Below are positions 54,301 through 62,667 of a DNA stretch of 64,000 nucleotides, one piece after another; the stretch's first letter is position 1, and each line of letters opens with the position of its first letter. A program made the translations under genes and the position numbers. The notes under the pieces are model-generated. The model was not told the DNA's origin, searched no databases, and saw only the letters and a list, made by a program, of their open reading frames with translations. Location: positions 874,001 through 938,000 of the forward strand of contig NZ_CAUQDV010000001.1 of the NCBI RefSeq assembly GCF_963517015.1, read 5' to 3'. The DNA comes from an uncultured Devosia sp. Lineage in GTDB: Bacteria; Pseudomonadota; Alphaproteobacteria; Rhizobiales; Devosiaceae.

Positions 54301-54506
54301 TGAAGTTCAGGGTCACCTATGCGCGATATTGGGAAACTAGGAAGCGACTTGAATTTGCCGCAACCGGCGAACGAAACGGCTGCAGCTTCACGGTGGTGAC
54401 CGAAGTAACTTGCCTCAAGGAGCCGAGAACGCCCGAAAATGTGCATCTGGTTGCCTTGGCAAGGCTGACAGAAATGTTCCGCCAGCGCAGTGCGTCGGGC
54501 CGATGA
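54300..54506 (+). CDS. Small hypothetical protein coupled to the LprI-like gene
   Basis: 68 residues. Its ATG overlaps the previous stop (TGATG), which supports translational coupling. The product is basic and soluble (WETRKRLEFAATGERNGCSF). I recognise no family with confidence. It ends one base before the convergent acetyltransferase gene. It could be a chance frame, but the junction and the compact spacing argue for a real gene. Confidence 0.4.
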   Translation: MKFRVTYARYWETRKRLEFAATGERNGCSFTVVTEVTCLKEPRTPENVHLVALARLTEMFRQRSASGR

Positions 54507-54803
54507 TCAGGCGTGCAGATCCGCCCATTCGGGGTGGCGGCGGAACTGAGCGACCACATAAGAGCAGACCGGCATGATCTTGAAGCCCTGTTCGCGGGCG
54601 TCGGCCACAGCCTTGTTGACCAGTTTGGCGGCGATACCGCGCCCCTCATACTCGGGCGGCACGCCGGTATGGTCCACGGTGATCGTACCGTCCTCCGCCT
54701 TGCGATAAGTCATCTCGGCCTCGAAGCCGGGCGCGAGTTTGATGACATAGCGGCCCCGCGTGGCGCCGTCTTCGCGCAGAACGGTGAGTTCGGAATCGGT
54801 CAT
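54507..54803 (-). CDS. GNAT-like N-acetyltransferase (YidJ/YjdJ type)
   Basis: 98 residues from the ATG at 54803, which follows AAGGAGCCACC. It is a minimal GNAT fold: beta strands around AEMTYRKAEDGTITVDHTGVPP, the acetyl-CoA loop YEGRGIAAKLVNKAV (about 58-72), and the family's C-terminal CSYVVAQFRRHPEWADL. This short family lacks the first GNAT strands. The acceptor is unknown. Confidence 0.83.
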   Translation of the reverse strand: MTDSELTVLREDGATRGRYVIKLAPGFEAEMTYRKAEDGTITVDHTGVPPEYEGRGIAAKLVNKAVADAREQGFKIMPVCSYVVAQFRRHPEWADLHA

Positions 54804-54864
54804 GGTGGCTCCTTTGGTCCTGCAGACTAATGTGGAGCGAGCCAGACCAGTTGCAAGTTTGGTG

Positions 54865-55566
54865 CTAGTGGCTTCCATCCTGGGTGGCCCAGCGAGCCTG
54901 GATCGACCGGCCAAACCCACCGAGCCAAGGTGCGAAGAACAGCAGGATGCGACGGTAATAGTGCAGCAGGATGAAGAGCGCTGCCAGGATCAGTGTGCCG
55001 AACACAATGACCAGTTCCAGCGACAGGCCAATGGACTTGAGCCAGGCGGTGAGCAGCATGCCTGGCAGGATATGGGCGGCGGCCCAGACGAAGGCCGAGG
55101 TCACGTTGATGATGGTGAAATGGCCGTAGCGCATGCCCATGATGCCGGCGACGCCGGGTATCACGGCTTTTACGCCGGGGATGAAGCGGCCGATGAAGAC
55201 GGCCTTGCCACCGTGCCGGGCAAAGAAGCTCTCGCCCTTGGCGATCAGGTCGCGGTGGTTGCGGAAGGGCCAGATTTCCTTGATCGAGTCCTTGAGATAG
55301 TGGCCGATCGTATAGGAGATGGCGTCGCCGATGATCGCGCCGATAACGGCTGCGAGATAGACTTCCCAGAAAGGCAGGCGCCCCTCGGCAATGATGCCGC
55401 CAGCCAGCAGGAGCACCGGGGTCGAGGGTACGAAGAGGCCGAGGATGAATACGGCCTCCCCAATAGCGACGGCGAAAATGAACCAAAATGTCAGCCAGAA
55501 ATTGCCGGATATCGCGTTTAGAAAGCCTTCGAGATAGGCAGACACGGTATGGAAGATATCGAACAT
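54865..55566 (-). CDS. DedA/SNARE-associated family membrane protein
   Basis: 233 residues, five to six membrane segments. The DedA core shows as FWFIFAVAIGEAVFILGLFVPS, GAIIGDAISYTIGHYL and FIGRFIPGVKAVIPGVAGIMGM (re-entrant Gly/Pro/Arg region). Members scramble or flip undecaprenyl phosphate or phosphatidylethanolamine. The start is the ATG at 55566; no strong ribosome site is visible. Confidence 0.88.
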   Translation of the reverse strand: MFDIFHTVSAYLEGFLNAISGNFWLTFWFIFAVAIGEAVFILGLFVPSTPVLLLAGGIIAEGRLPFWEVYLAAVIGAIIGDAISYTIGHYLKDSIKEIWPFRNHRDLIAKGESFFARHGGKAVFIGRFIPGVKAVIPGVAGIMGMRYGHFTIINVTSAFVWAAAHILPGMLLTAWLKSIGLSLELVIVFGTLILAALFILLHYYRRILLFFAPWLGGFGRSIQARWATQDGSH

Positions 55567-55672
55567 TCGGGATGAATCTTTCGGTGCCGGTGCGGCATGA
55601 TAGGTCGTGCTGGCAGAGACTTTATGACGGCGAGCGCGTTGCCGCTCAAGCCCTATCGCGCAGGAGTGTTAT

Positions 55673-56068
55673 TTGAGCGAGTTGTTGCATCACATGATCG
55701 CATCCGGGCCACGCCCGGTGGCGCCATTCTCCCATGCGGTAGAGGCCGATGGCTGGGTATTCATCACCGGCCAAATGCCCACCGATCCTGAGGCGCCCGA
55801 TGCGCCCTTGCCCGAGGGTATCGAAGCCCAGACGCGGCGCGTCGTGGAAAATCTGAAGGTGGTGCTGGGTGGGATCGGGCTGGCTCTCGAACATGTCACC
55901 ATGGCGCGCATCTACATGACGCAGTTTGAACGCGATTACGACGCGCTCAATGCCCTGTGGCCGAGCTTTTTTGCCGAAGGCAAGCTGCCGGCCCGTACCA
56001 CTGTGGGCGTCACCGCGCTGGCAGTTGGGGCGCTGGTGGAAATCGACCTCGTCGCCAGGCGGCCATAG
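55673..56068 (+). CDS. RidA family protein
   Basis: 131 residues starting at TTG 55673, with AGGAG seven bases upstream. RidA features: PFSHAVEADGWVFITGQMPTD, GLALEHVTMARIYMTQF, and the catalytic Arg in PARTTVGVTALAVGALVEID (about residue 109). RidA enzymes hydrolyse reactive enamine/imine intermediates, such as 2-aminoacrylate made by serine dehydratases; sdaA is encoded about 3 kb away. It converges with the FAH-family gene, separated by a shared hairpin. Confidence 0.86.
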   Translation: MSELLHHMIASGPRPVAPFSHAVEADGWVFITGQMPTDPEAPDAPLPEGIEAQTRRVVENLKVVLGGIGLALEHVTMARIYMTQFERDYDALNALWPSFFAEGKLPARTTVGVTALAVGALVEIDLVARRP

Positions 56069-56075
56069 ACGGAAA

Positions 56076-56099
56076 CCCCGGCCTCGCTGGAGGCCGGGG
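56076..56099. terminator. Bidirectional hairpin between convergent genes
   Basis: CCCCGGCCTC and GAGGCCGGGG pair perfectly over 10 bp with a four-base loop, between the RidA stop (56068) and the FAH-family stop (56108). Only TTT follows on the minus strand, so termination may be partial there. Confidence 0.6.
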
Positions 56100-56107
56100 C
56101 GACGTCG

Positions 56108-56962
56108 TCAGTTGGGGCTATAGGCCTTGACGTTCTGGCGCTGCTCGCCGAGGCCCTCGATGCCGAGCCGCATGACATTGCCGGGCTTGAGCCAGACTGG
56201 CTCGGGCTTGATGCCCATGCCGACGCCGGGCGGCGTGCCGGTGGAGATTATGTCGCCGGGCTGCAGGCTCATGAACTGGCTGACATAGGCGACGACATTG
56301 GCGACGCCGAAGATCATGGTCCTGGTCGAGCCGTCCTGATAGCGCTTGTCGTCGACATCGAGCCACATGCCCAGTTTTTGCGGATCGGATACTTCGTCCC
56401 TGGTGACCAGCCAGGGGCCGATCGGGCCGAAGGTGTCGCTACCCTTGCCCTTGTCCCAGGTGCCGCCACGTTCGGTCTGGAAGTGGCGCTCGGAGACGTC
56501 GTTGATGACACAATAGCCTGCCACGTAGTCCATGGCGTCGGCTTCCTCGACATAGCGGGCTTCCTTGCCAATGACGACGCCGAGTTCGACTTCCCAGTCC
56601 GGCTTGATCGCGTTCTTGGGGATGATGACGTCGTCATTGGGGCCGATGATGGCGCTGGTGGCCTTCATGAAGATGATCGGCTCGGCAGGAATGGCTGCGC
56701 CGGTTTCGGCGGCGTGATCGGCGTAGTTGAGGCCGATGCAGATGAACTTGCCGACATTGGCAACGCAGGGGCCGATACGATCGTCCGCGCTCAGCTTTGG
56801 CAGGACACCGATATCGGTGGCGCGGATTTTCGCGAGACCTTCGTCGATCAGCGTCTGGCCGTCGATGTCGGCGACCACGCCGGACAGGTCGCGGATTGAG
56901 CCGTCTTCAGCCAGGATGGCGGGCTTTTCGGACCCCTTGGCGCCGACACGCATTAATTTCAT
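56108..56962 (-). CDS. Fumarylacetoacetate hydrolase family protein, 2,4-diketo-3-deoxy-L-fuconate hydrolase-like
   Basis: 284 residues. FAH motifs: ICIGLNYADHAAETG (about residue 75), KATSAIIGPNDDVIIP, metal-binding Glu pair in WEVELGVVIG (about 120), NDVSERHFQ and TGTPPGVGMG. This subfamily is often labelled ureidoglycolate lyase, but in deoxysugar clusters it splits 2,4-diketo-3-deoxy-L-fuconate into pyruvate and lactate. The neighbouring fucU-like mutarotase, dehydratase and lactonase favour that role (inference). It is last in the minus-strand unit gntR-fucU-FAH. Confidence 0.83.
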   Translation of the reverse strand: MKLMRVGAKGSEKPAILAEDGSIRDLSGVVADIDGQTLIDEGLAKIRATDIGVLPKLSADDRIGPCVANVGKFICIGLNYADHAAETGAAIPAEPIIFMKATSAIIGPNDDVIIPKNAIKPDWEVELGVVIGKEARYVEEADAMDYVAGYCVINDVSERHFQTERGGTWDKGKGSDTFGPIGPWLVTRDEVSDPQKLGMWLDVDDKRYQDGSTRTMIFGVANVVAYVSQFMSLQPGDIISTGTPPGVGMGIKPEPVWLKPGNVMRLGIEGLGEQRQNVKAYSPN

Positions 56963-57050
56963 GGATCAATACTCCCTTTATCTATGGGTGAGGCTTAGCG
57001 ATTCCATTGGCGGCCGTCGAGGGCGCCACGCGTTCATTTTGGTTTGGCAG

Positions 57051-57485
57051 TCAGGCATCGGGGCGAATGACGCCCTTTTTAAGCAGGACATTGCCATAGA
57101 GGCGCCGTTCGCCGGACTGGATGATGGCATAACCCTTGGAAACGCGATCGTAGAAGGCGAAGCGCTCCATCGAGGAGAGCTGCATTTTGGGCTCGTGGTG
57201 ACCAATGATGGTGTCCATCTCGTCCATGACCGGTTCGCGCTTGCTGGAGGCGCCGACCACCTGCATGCAGATGGCGGCTTCATCGACGAAATCGTCGAGT
57301 GGCATGAGCGTCAGGACGGCGTCGAGAATGTCTGTGACGGACAGGCCATCCATGCGGACCAGCAGTGGGCCGGACGAATCTGCAGGATAGTTGGCGTCGA
57401 CAATGGCGATCTCGTCGCCATGACCCATGGCGCGCAAAATGCCGAGCAGGTCGGGGCCGAGAATGGGTGGAATGTTCTTGAGCAT
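57051..57485 (-). CDS. fucU: RbsD/FucU family mutarotase
   Basis: 144 residues. GGGAGGGA lies upstream of the ATG at 57485. MGHGDEIAIVDANYPA near residue 20 contains the catalytic His and Asp, and the C-terminal FYDRVSKGYAIIQSGERRLYGN carries the Tyr and basic residues of the FucU branch. It interconverts alpha and beta forms of L-fucose or a related deoxysugar. It lies 27 bp after gntR and 88 bp before the FAH-family gene. Confidence 0.87.
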   Translation of the reverse strand: MLKNIPPILGPDLLGILRAMGHGDEIAIVDANYPADSSGPLLVRMDGLSVTDILDAVLTLMPLDDFVDEAAICMQVVGASSKREPVMDEMDTIIGHHEPKMQLSSMERFAFYDRVSKGYAIIQSGERRLYGNVLLKKGVIRPDA

Positions 57486-57512
57486 GGATGGTCCCTCCCT
57501 GGGACGCCTGAT

Positions 57513-58262
57513 TTAACCGAAGGGGAAGCTGTCGCTATCGCTGCCAAGGGTTTCGCCGTCGGCGAAGACTTGTCTGTTGTCGCGGGCAAAGGCGAAGAGT
57601 TCGATCATGACAGCATCGATATGTCCGCGCATGGCCCTTGAGGCGCCCGCTGCGTCGCCTGACAGGATGCCGTCAAATATCGCCTGGTGTTCGGCGATGG
57701 TCAGCGCCAGACGGCGCGGGGTGATGATGAGGCGACGGGCGCGGTCGAGATTGGCACGGGCAGAATCGATGATCGTCTTGACGCGGGTCAGGCCAAGCGA
57801 GCGATAGATGATGTCGTGGAATTCGATGTCGATCTGATGAAAAGTTTCGGCGTCATCGCGTTCTGCAGCTTGGCGCTGGGCGGCCATATTGGCATGTAGT
57901 GCGTCGATCAGGCTCTTGTCGTGACTGCCGATCAGGACGCGCAGGGCCTCGGATTCAAGACCCTTGCGGATCAGCATGTATTCGCGAACGTCGGCAATAC
58001 GGACCAGGGAGACGGTCGAGCCACGCTGCGGCGCTATGTCGACCAAGCCCTCGGCCTGGAGACGAGCCAAAGCCTCGCTGACGGGAAATCGCGACACGCC
58101 CAATTCGGCGCAGATCTGCGTCTTGTCGATCATGCTGCCTGGCGGCAGGTCGAGCGTCACGATGGCCTGGCGAATGGCCTGTGTCACCTCGGCGGTGACA
58201 TTGCCGCGGGTCAGCGTCGTGGGCCGGGCCAAAAAAGAATAGGAACTTGTATGGTTGTTCAT
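57513..58262 (-). CDS. GntR-family transcriptional regulator, FadR/FCD subfamily
   Basis: 249 residues. The winged helix is at about 17-82 (ICAELGVSRFPVSEALARLQAEGL), then a helical FCD domain with DIEFHDIIYRS and EHQAIFDGI holding the metal-binding Asp/His residues. No ribosome site precedes the ATG. Instead the palindrome CTAACATGTTAG ends one base before it, and a -35/-10 pair is placed so that transcription could start at the A of the ATG. It probably represses itself and the divergent dehydratase gene. Confidence 0.88.
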   Translation of the reverse strand: MNNHTSSYSFLARPTTLTRGNVTAEVTQAIRQAIVTLDLPPGSMIDKTQICAELGVSRFPVSEALARLQAEGLVDIAPQRGSTVSLVRIADVREYMLIRKGLESEALRVLIGSHDKSLIDALHANMAAQRQAAERDDAETFHQIDIEFHDIIYRSLGLTRVKTIIDSARANLDRARRLIITPRRLALTIAEHQAIFDGILSGDAAGASRAMRGHIDAVMIELFAFARDNRQVFADGETLGSDSDSFPFG

Positions 58263-58263
58263 G

Positions 58264-58297
58264 CTAACATGTTAGTCAGTGCTCAAGCGCCCGGCAA
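58264..58297 (-). promoter_or_regulatory. gntR promoter with overlapping palindromic operator; possible leaderless start
   Basis: On the minus strand, TTGCCG (-35, 58292-58297) is 17 bp from TAACAT (-10, 58269-58274), and the ATG begins six bases after that. The 12-base palindrome CTAACATGTTAG (58264-58275) covers the -10. No Shine-Dalgarno lies between, consistent with a leaderless, autorepressed message. Confidence 0.55.
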
Positions 58298-58372
58298 TGG
58301 CCATGGCAATCTCGCGGCAAACCGGGTCGGCGTAAAGCACAGTTGAGATCGTTCCGCCCGAAAGTGCCTCCC

Positions 58373-59923
58373 ATGTCCGAGACCATGACCCGCCCCCAGC
58401 CGACGACGCTGGTGCTCAATGCTGCCGACAATATCGCTGTTGCGCTGACCAATCTGGACGTCGGCGTGGCCACGCCGCAGGGCGTCAGCATCATCCGGCG
58501 GGTGCCGCGCGGGCACAAGTTCGCGACGCGCGGCATCCGTGCTGGCGAGGCGGTGGTGAAGTTCGGACAGATCATCGGCTTTGCGAGCGAAGGCATTGCG
58601 CCCGGTGACTGGGTGCATGAGCATAATTGCGGCATGGGCGGGCCCGACGGGACGCTGAGTCATGATTATGCCTTTGCCGAGGGCGCCATCGCGCCAGAGA
58701 TGATCCCCGTGGCGCAGCGCGCAACGTTCGAGGGCTATCGCCGGGCCAATGGCAAGGTGGGCACGCGCAACTATATCGGCATCCTGACCTCGGTAAATTG
58801 CTCGGCGACGGTCGCCAAATTCGTAGCCGAGGCGATCAATCGCTCGGGCCTTCTCGATGATTATCCCGAGATCGACGGGATCGTGCCCTTCGTCCATGGC
58901 ACGGGCTGCGGGATGGAGAGCCGGGGCGAGGGCTTCGATATCCTGAAACGCACGCAATGGGGCTACACCTCCAATCCCAACCTGGGCGCGGCGCTGCTGG
59001 TGGGCCTCGGCTGCGAAGTGTTCCAGATCGGCCGGATGAAAGAAATCTATGGCGTCGAGGACGGCGAGACCTTTCAGACCATGACGATTCAGGAGCGCGG
59101 TGGTACGCGCAAGATGATCGAATGGGGTGTCGAGAAGGTCAAGGAAATGCTGCCCGTGGCGGCAGCCGCAAGACGCGAGACCGTGGATGCGAGCCATCTG
59201 ATGCTGGCGCTGCAATGCGGTGGATCGGATGGCTATTCGGGCATCACCGCCAATCCGGCGCTGGGCTATGCGGCCGATATTCTGGTGCGCAACGGCGGGA
59301 CGGCGATCCTCAGCGAAACACCTGAGATTTATGGTGCGGAGCATCTGCTTACCCGTCGCGCCATCAATCAGGAGGTCGGGGAGAAGCTGATCAGCCGGAT
59401 TCACTGGTGGGAAGACTACACCCAGCGCAATCGCGGGGAGATGAACAATAATCCGTCGCCGGGCAACAAGCTCGGTGGCTTGACCACGATTCTCGAAAAA
59501 TCTCTGGGAGCAGCCGCGAAGGGCGGCACGACGCCGCTGACCGCGGTCTATGAATATGCCGAGCCGGTCACCGAAAAGGGGTTCGTCTTCATGGATACGC
59601 CGGGCTTTGATCCGGTGTCGGCGACGGGGCAGGTGGCGGGCGGGGCCAATATCCTGGCCTTCACCACAGGGCGCGGCTCGGCCTATGGCTGCAAGCCGGT
59701 GCCGTCGATGAAGCTGGCCACCAATTCGGAAATGTTTGGCCGGATGACCGACGACATGGACATCAACTGCGGTGATATCGTCGAGGGCGTCTCGATCGAG
59801 GACAAGGGGCAGCAGATTTTCGACATGCTGCTCGATATTGCCTCGGGCAAGCGCACGAAGTCGGAAGAGCTTGGCTATGGCGACAATGAATTCGTGCCGT
59901 GGCAGGTGGGAGCCGTGATGTAG
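58373..59923 (+). CDS. uxaA: UxaA family altronate/galactarate-type dehydratase
   Basis: 516 residues from the ATG at 58373; starts at 58343 and 58385 are possible and none has a clear ribosome site. An N-terminal SAF domain (about 15-85, ending WVHEHNCGMGG) is fused to the large catalytic domain: TRNYIGILTSVNCSATV, FVHGTGCGMES, LALQCGGSDGYSG and NMN-like MDINCGDIVEG with cysteine/His ligands for iron. The family dehydrates D-altronate or D-galactarate. Divergence from gntR-fucU-FAH suggests it may serve as the deoxysugar-acid dehydratase here (inference). Confidence 0.86.
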   Translation: MSETMTRPQPTTLVLNAADNIAVALTNLDVGVATPQGVSIIRRVPRGHKFATRGIRAGEAVVKFGQIIGFASEGIAPGDWVHEHNCGMGGPDGTLSHDYAFAEGAIAPEMIPVAQRATFEGYRRANGKVGTRNYIGILTSVNCSATVAKFVAEAINRSGLLDDYPEIDGIVPFVHGTGCGMESRGEGFDILKRTQWGYTSNPNLGAALLVGLGCEVFQIGRMKEIYGVEDGETFQTMTIQERGGTRKMIEWGVEKVKEMLPVAAAARRETVDASHLMLALQCGGSDGYSGITANPALGYAADILVRNGGTAILSETPEIYGAEHLLTRRAINQEVGEKLISRIHWWEDYTQRNRGEMNNNPSPGNKLGGLTTILEKSLGAAAKGGTTPLTAVYEYAEPVTEKGFVFMDTPGFDPVSATGQVAGGANILAFTTGRGSAYGCKPVPSMKLATNSEMFGRMTDDMDINCGDIVEGVSIEDKGQQIFDMLLDIASGKRTKSEELGYGDNEFVPWQVGAVM

Positions 59924-59924
59924 G

Positions 59925-60551
59925 TCAGGCGCGTAGTTCGTAGACCGTGCCGGTACGGTTCGCGGTGGTGCGGGCGTCACCCACGTCGGTGACTGGATAT
60001 GACGCCAAGGGCGCAAGACGCTCGATCGGCAGGTCGCGACGCCCGGGATCGCCGATGAGAACGGCCATGCCGGCTCGGGCGCAGCGGGTCAGGAAGGGCA
60101 GCATGCGGCGGGCGACGTCTTCGCGGTAGAAGACATCTCCAGCCGCGATGATGTCGAAACCGGTCGGGACTTCACCAGCAATATCGACTTCCACCAAAGG
60201 CATGGTCACGCCATTGGCCGCCGCGTTGAGGGCGATGGCGGCGCGGCCATTGGCGTCGATTTCCGCAGCACTGGCGGTGGCGCCGAGGCGCGCGGCCACT
60301 ATGCCGACAAGGCCCGAGCCAGCACCCAGGTCGAGCAGGCGCTTGCCGGGGGTCATCGCCGGATGAGCCTCGAAATGCTGCGCAAGTGCCAGACCGCCCG
60401 CCCATTGCCAAGCCCAGTAGGGCGCCGCTTCATCAGTGCCGGTCAGCCGCGAGAGGCGGCTGGCGGGGTGGGCTGTATAGAGCTGAATGTGCGGCAGAGA
60501 GCGGACTGGCTCGAGCCGCAGGTTGTTCCGGATGAAGTGGGCTGCGTTCAA
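59925..60551 (-). CDS. Class I SAM-dependent methyltransferase
   Basis: 208 residues. The glycine-rich SAM motif is LLDLGAGSGLVGIVAARLGA (about 72-91), followed by acidic AAEIDANG and the post-II AAGDVFYRE. The N-terminal YWAWQWAGGLALAQHF block is typical of the lysine/nicotinamide methyltransferase-like (ETFB-KMT, Nnt1) group. The target may be a protein lysine. It overlaps the SMP-30 gene (ATGA), so it is co-translated with it, perhaps without functional link. Confidence 0.82.
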   Translation of the reverse strand: MNAAHFIRNNLRLEPVRSLPHIQLYTAHPASRLSRLTGTDEAAPYWAWQWAGGLALAQHFEAHPAMTPGKRLLDLGAGSGLVGIVAARLGATASAAEIDANGRAAIALNAAANGVTMPLVEVDIAGEVPTGFDIIAAGDVFYREDVARRMLPFLTRCARAGMAVLIGDPGRRDLPIERLAPLASYPVTDVGDARTTANRTGTVYELRA

Positions 60552-61462
60552 GGGCGCTGCAGTCCCCTGACATTGACGCGGGTCGTCATCAGATACTGGC
60601 TGCAGGTGATGTAGAGCTGGTCACGGTTGGGCCCGCCAAAGACCACATTGGAGGTCTTGGCACCGGTCTTGATGCGGCCGAGCAGGGTGCCAGCGGGATT
60701 GTAGACATTCACCCCCAAGCCGGCGCTGGTCCAGATATTGCCCTGGACATCGAGGCGGAAGCCGTCGGGAAGGCCGGAATCGATGTCGGCAAAGACCTTT
60801 GGATTGGTGAGCCTGGAGCCGCTGACGTCGAACTGCCGGATTTGGGCCGGCCATTCCGGATCATGGCTCTGACCGGTGTCAGAGATATAGAGCGTGGTTT
60901 CGTCGGCTGAAAAGGCGAGGCCGTTTGGCTTGGCGAAATCGTCGGCTACGACGGTGAGCGAGCCATCAGCCGGGTCGAAGCGATAGACAAAGCAACCGTC
61001 CTGCTCCTGATCGGCCTTATAGCCCTCGTAGTCGCTGAGAATGCCGTAGCTGGGGTCGGTGAACCAGATGGTCCCATCGGATTTGACCACCACGTCATTG
61101 GGGGAATTGAGGCGCTTGCCCTGATGGCTATCGACTAGAGTGGTGATCGAGCCGTCCCATTCGGTGCGCAGCACGGCGCGAGCGCCATGCGAGCAGGATA
61201 CAAGGCGTCCCCGCAGGTCGCTCGTGTTGCCGTTGACGAAGTTGGAGGGGGTGCGGAACGGGGTGACGCCCAGTTCCGGCACATATTTCAGCATGCGATT
61301 GTTGGGAATGTCGCTCCAGACGAGGAAATTGCCATCACCAAACCAGACCGGGCCTTCGGCCCACAGGCATTGGTCATAGAGCACGTCGAGCGGGGCATCA
61401 CCGATCGTCAGGTCCTTGAATGTGCTGTCGATGATTTCGAGTGCTTCGCCGTCCATATTCAT
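60548..61462 (-). CDS. SMP-30/gluconolactonase family protein
   Basis: 304 residues from the ATG at 61462, which has GGGAGGAA six bases upstream; a longer frame starts at 61489. Propeller motifs: CLWAEGPVWFGDG (first metal Glu), RLNSPNDVVVKSDGTIWFTDP (about residue 125), AKPNGLAFSADETTLYISDT and GLPDGFRLDVQGNIW. It would hydrolyse a sugar lactone such as L-fuconolactone or gluconolactone. It lies near the fucU/UxaA genes but on its own minus-strand unit with the methyltransferase. Confidence 0.87.
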   Translation of the reverse strand: MNMDGEALEIIDSTFKDLTIGDAPLDVLYDQCLWAEGPVWFGDGNFLVWSDIPNNRMLKYVPELGVTPFRTPSNFVNGNTSDLRGRLVSCSHGARAVLRTEWDGSITTLVDSHQGKRLNSPNDVVVKSDGTIWFTDPSYGILSDYEGYKADQEQDGCFVYRFDPADGSLTVVADDFAKPNGLAFSADETTLYISDTGQSHDPEWPAQIRQFDVSGSRLTNPKVFADIDSGLPDGFRLDVQGNIWTSAGLGVNVYNPAGTLLGRIKTGAKTSNVVFGGPNRDQLYITCSQYLMTTRVNVRGLQRP

Positions 61463-61520
61463 GCCGTTCCTCCCGGTCTTGGACGGCATTTGGCTTGGCT
61501 ATGTGTCGATGCGCAAGGGG

Positions 61521-62417
61521 CTATTCGGCGGCAAGGCTGGTCGTTGCCTGGACGACGCCGACAAGGGAAACGAGATCGAGGCCAATCAGCGCGAAGATCA
61601 GGCGATCGAGCAGGTCACGAATGGCGTCGAAACCCTCGTTCTTGGTCAGCGTCACCTCGTTCATGTAGAGGTGGCGGCTGATCTCGATCTGGAGGGCGTG
61701 CACGCCGTGCTGAGGCCGGCCGTAGGTGCGGGTGGCAAAGCCGCCAGCATAGGGGCGGTTGCGGGCGACGCGCAGGCCGGCGCTGGCGAAGACGGTTTCG
61801 GCCAGGTCGATCAGGGCGGGTGCGCAGGTGGTGCCATAGCGATCGCCCAGCACGATATCGGGCGCGGCCTTGTCGTTGGAGCGCATGATGCGCGGCATGG
61901 AATGGCAATCGATCAGAAGGGCGACGCCGAAGGCGTTGATGGCTTCGCCCAGTAGGCGCTGTAGCGCGGCATGATAGGGGTGGTAGATGCCCTCGATACG
62001 CATGCGGGCATCGTCCAGTGTCAGGCGGTCGCGATAGATCGGCTTGTTCTCGGCCACGACGCGCGCCAGCGTGCCAAGGCCCGCTGCAACGCGGGGCGAG
62101 GTAGTGTTGAAGCGATCTGACAGCGGCTCGACGAACATGGTCGGGTCGAGTTCCCAGGGCTCACGATTGACGTCGAGATAGGCGCGGGGAAAATGCGCGC
62201 GGATCATCGGCGCGCCAAGATGCGGTGCACGGGCGAAAAGCTCGTCGACCCAGGCATCTTCCGATTGCCGGATCGACAGATGGTCGAGCCGGGTCATGGC
62301 AAGAAAGCGTTCGGGATAGACGCGGCCGGAATGGGGCGAGTTGAAAACCAGCGGCGCAACAAGCCGGCGTGGCCGGATGGTTTCGAATGCTGGCTGATCC
62401 CAATAGTCGGACCGCAC
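61521..62417 (-). CDS. N-formylglutamate amidohydrolase family protein
   Basis: 298 residues from a GTG at 62417 with GGGGAGGCAGC before it. Family blocks: PLVFNSPHSGRVYP (metal-binding His, about residue 27), HFPRAYLDVNREPWELDP, LIDCHSMP (metal Asp/His) and the C-terminal HLYMNEVTLTKNEGF. In histidine degradation this fold hydrolyses N-formylglutamate to glutamate and formate, but no hut genes are nearby, so another N-acyl amino acid is possible. Confidence 0.85.
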   Translation of the reverse strand: MRSDYWDQPAFETIRPRRLVAPLVFNSPHSGRVYPERFLAMTRLDHLSIRQSEDAWVDELFARAPHLGAPMIRAHFPRAYLDVNREPWELDPTMFVEPLSDRFNTTSPRVAAGLGTLARVVAENKPIYRDRLTLDDARMRIEGIYHPYHAALQRLLGEAINAFGVALLIDCHSMPRIMRSNDKAAPDIVLGDRYGTTCAPALIDLAETVFASAGLRVARNRPYAGGFATRTYGRPQHGVHALQIEISRHLYMNEVTLTKNEGFDAIRDLLDRLIFALIGLDLVSLVGVVQATTSLAAE

Positions 62418-62667
62418 GCTGCCTCCCCAATGATGCCCTTTGCGGCACCCTGCTGATTTGTCAGGAGATTGTCGCCTGTCGCGATGAAAATGTCCAGATT
62501 GTCACAATGGGTGTCCGTTGTGCCGTCACTTTCCCCGCTGCGCCCGGTTTGAATTGGCCAATCGGAAAAGTTCGCTTAAACATCGATGGATATAGTGCGA
62601 CTCAGTGGCGCCAGAAGGGCGCGCCGGGTATGACCCGGCCACGCAGTTGAAACGGCCGGAGAACCCG

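Noticed and set aside
58283..60016. 577-codon open frame opposite the UxaA-type gene
   Set aside because: Antisense shadow; the plus strand carries complete UxaA motifs and this frame has none.
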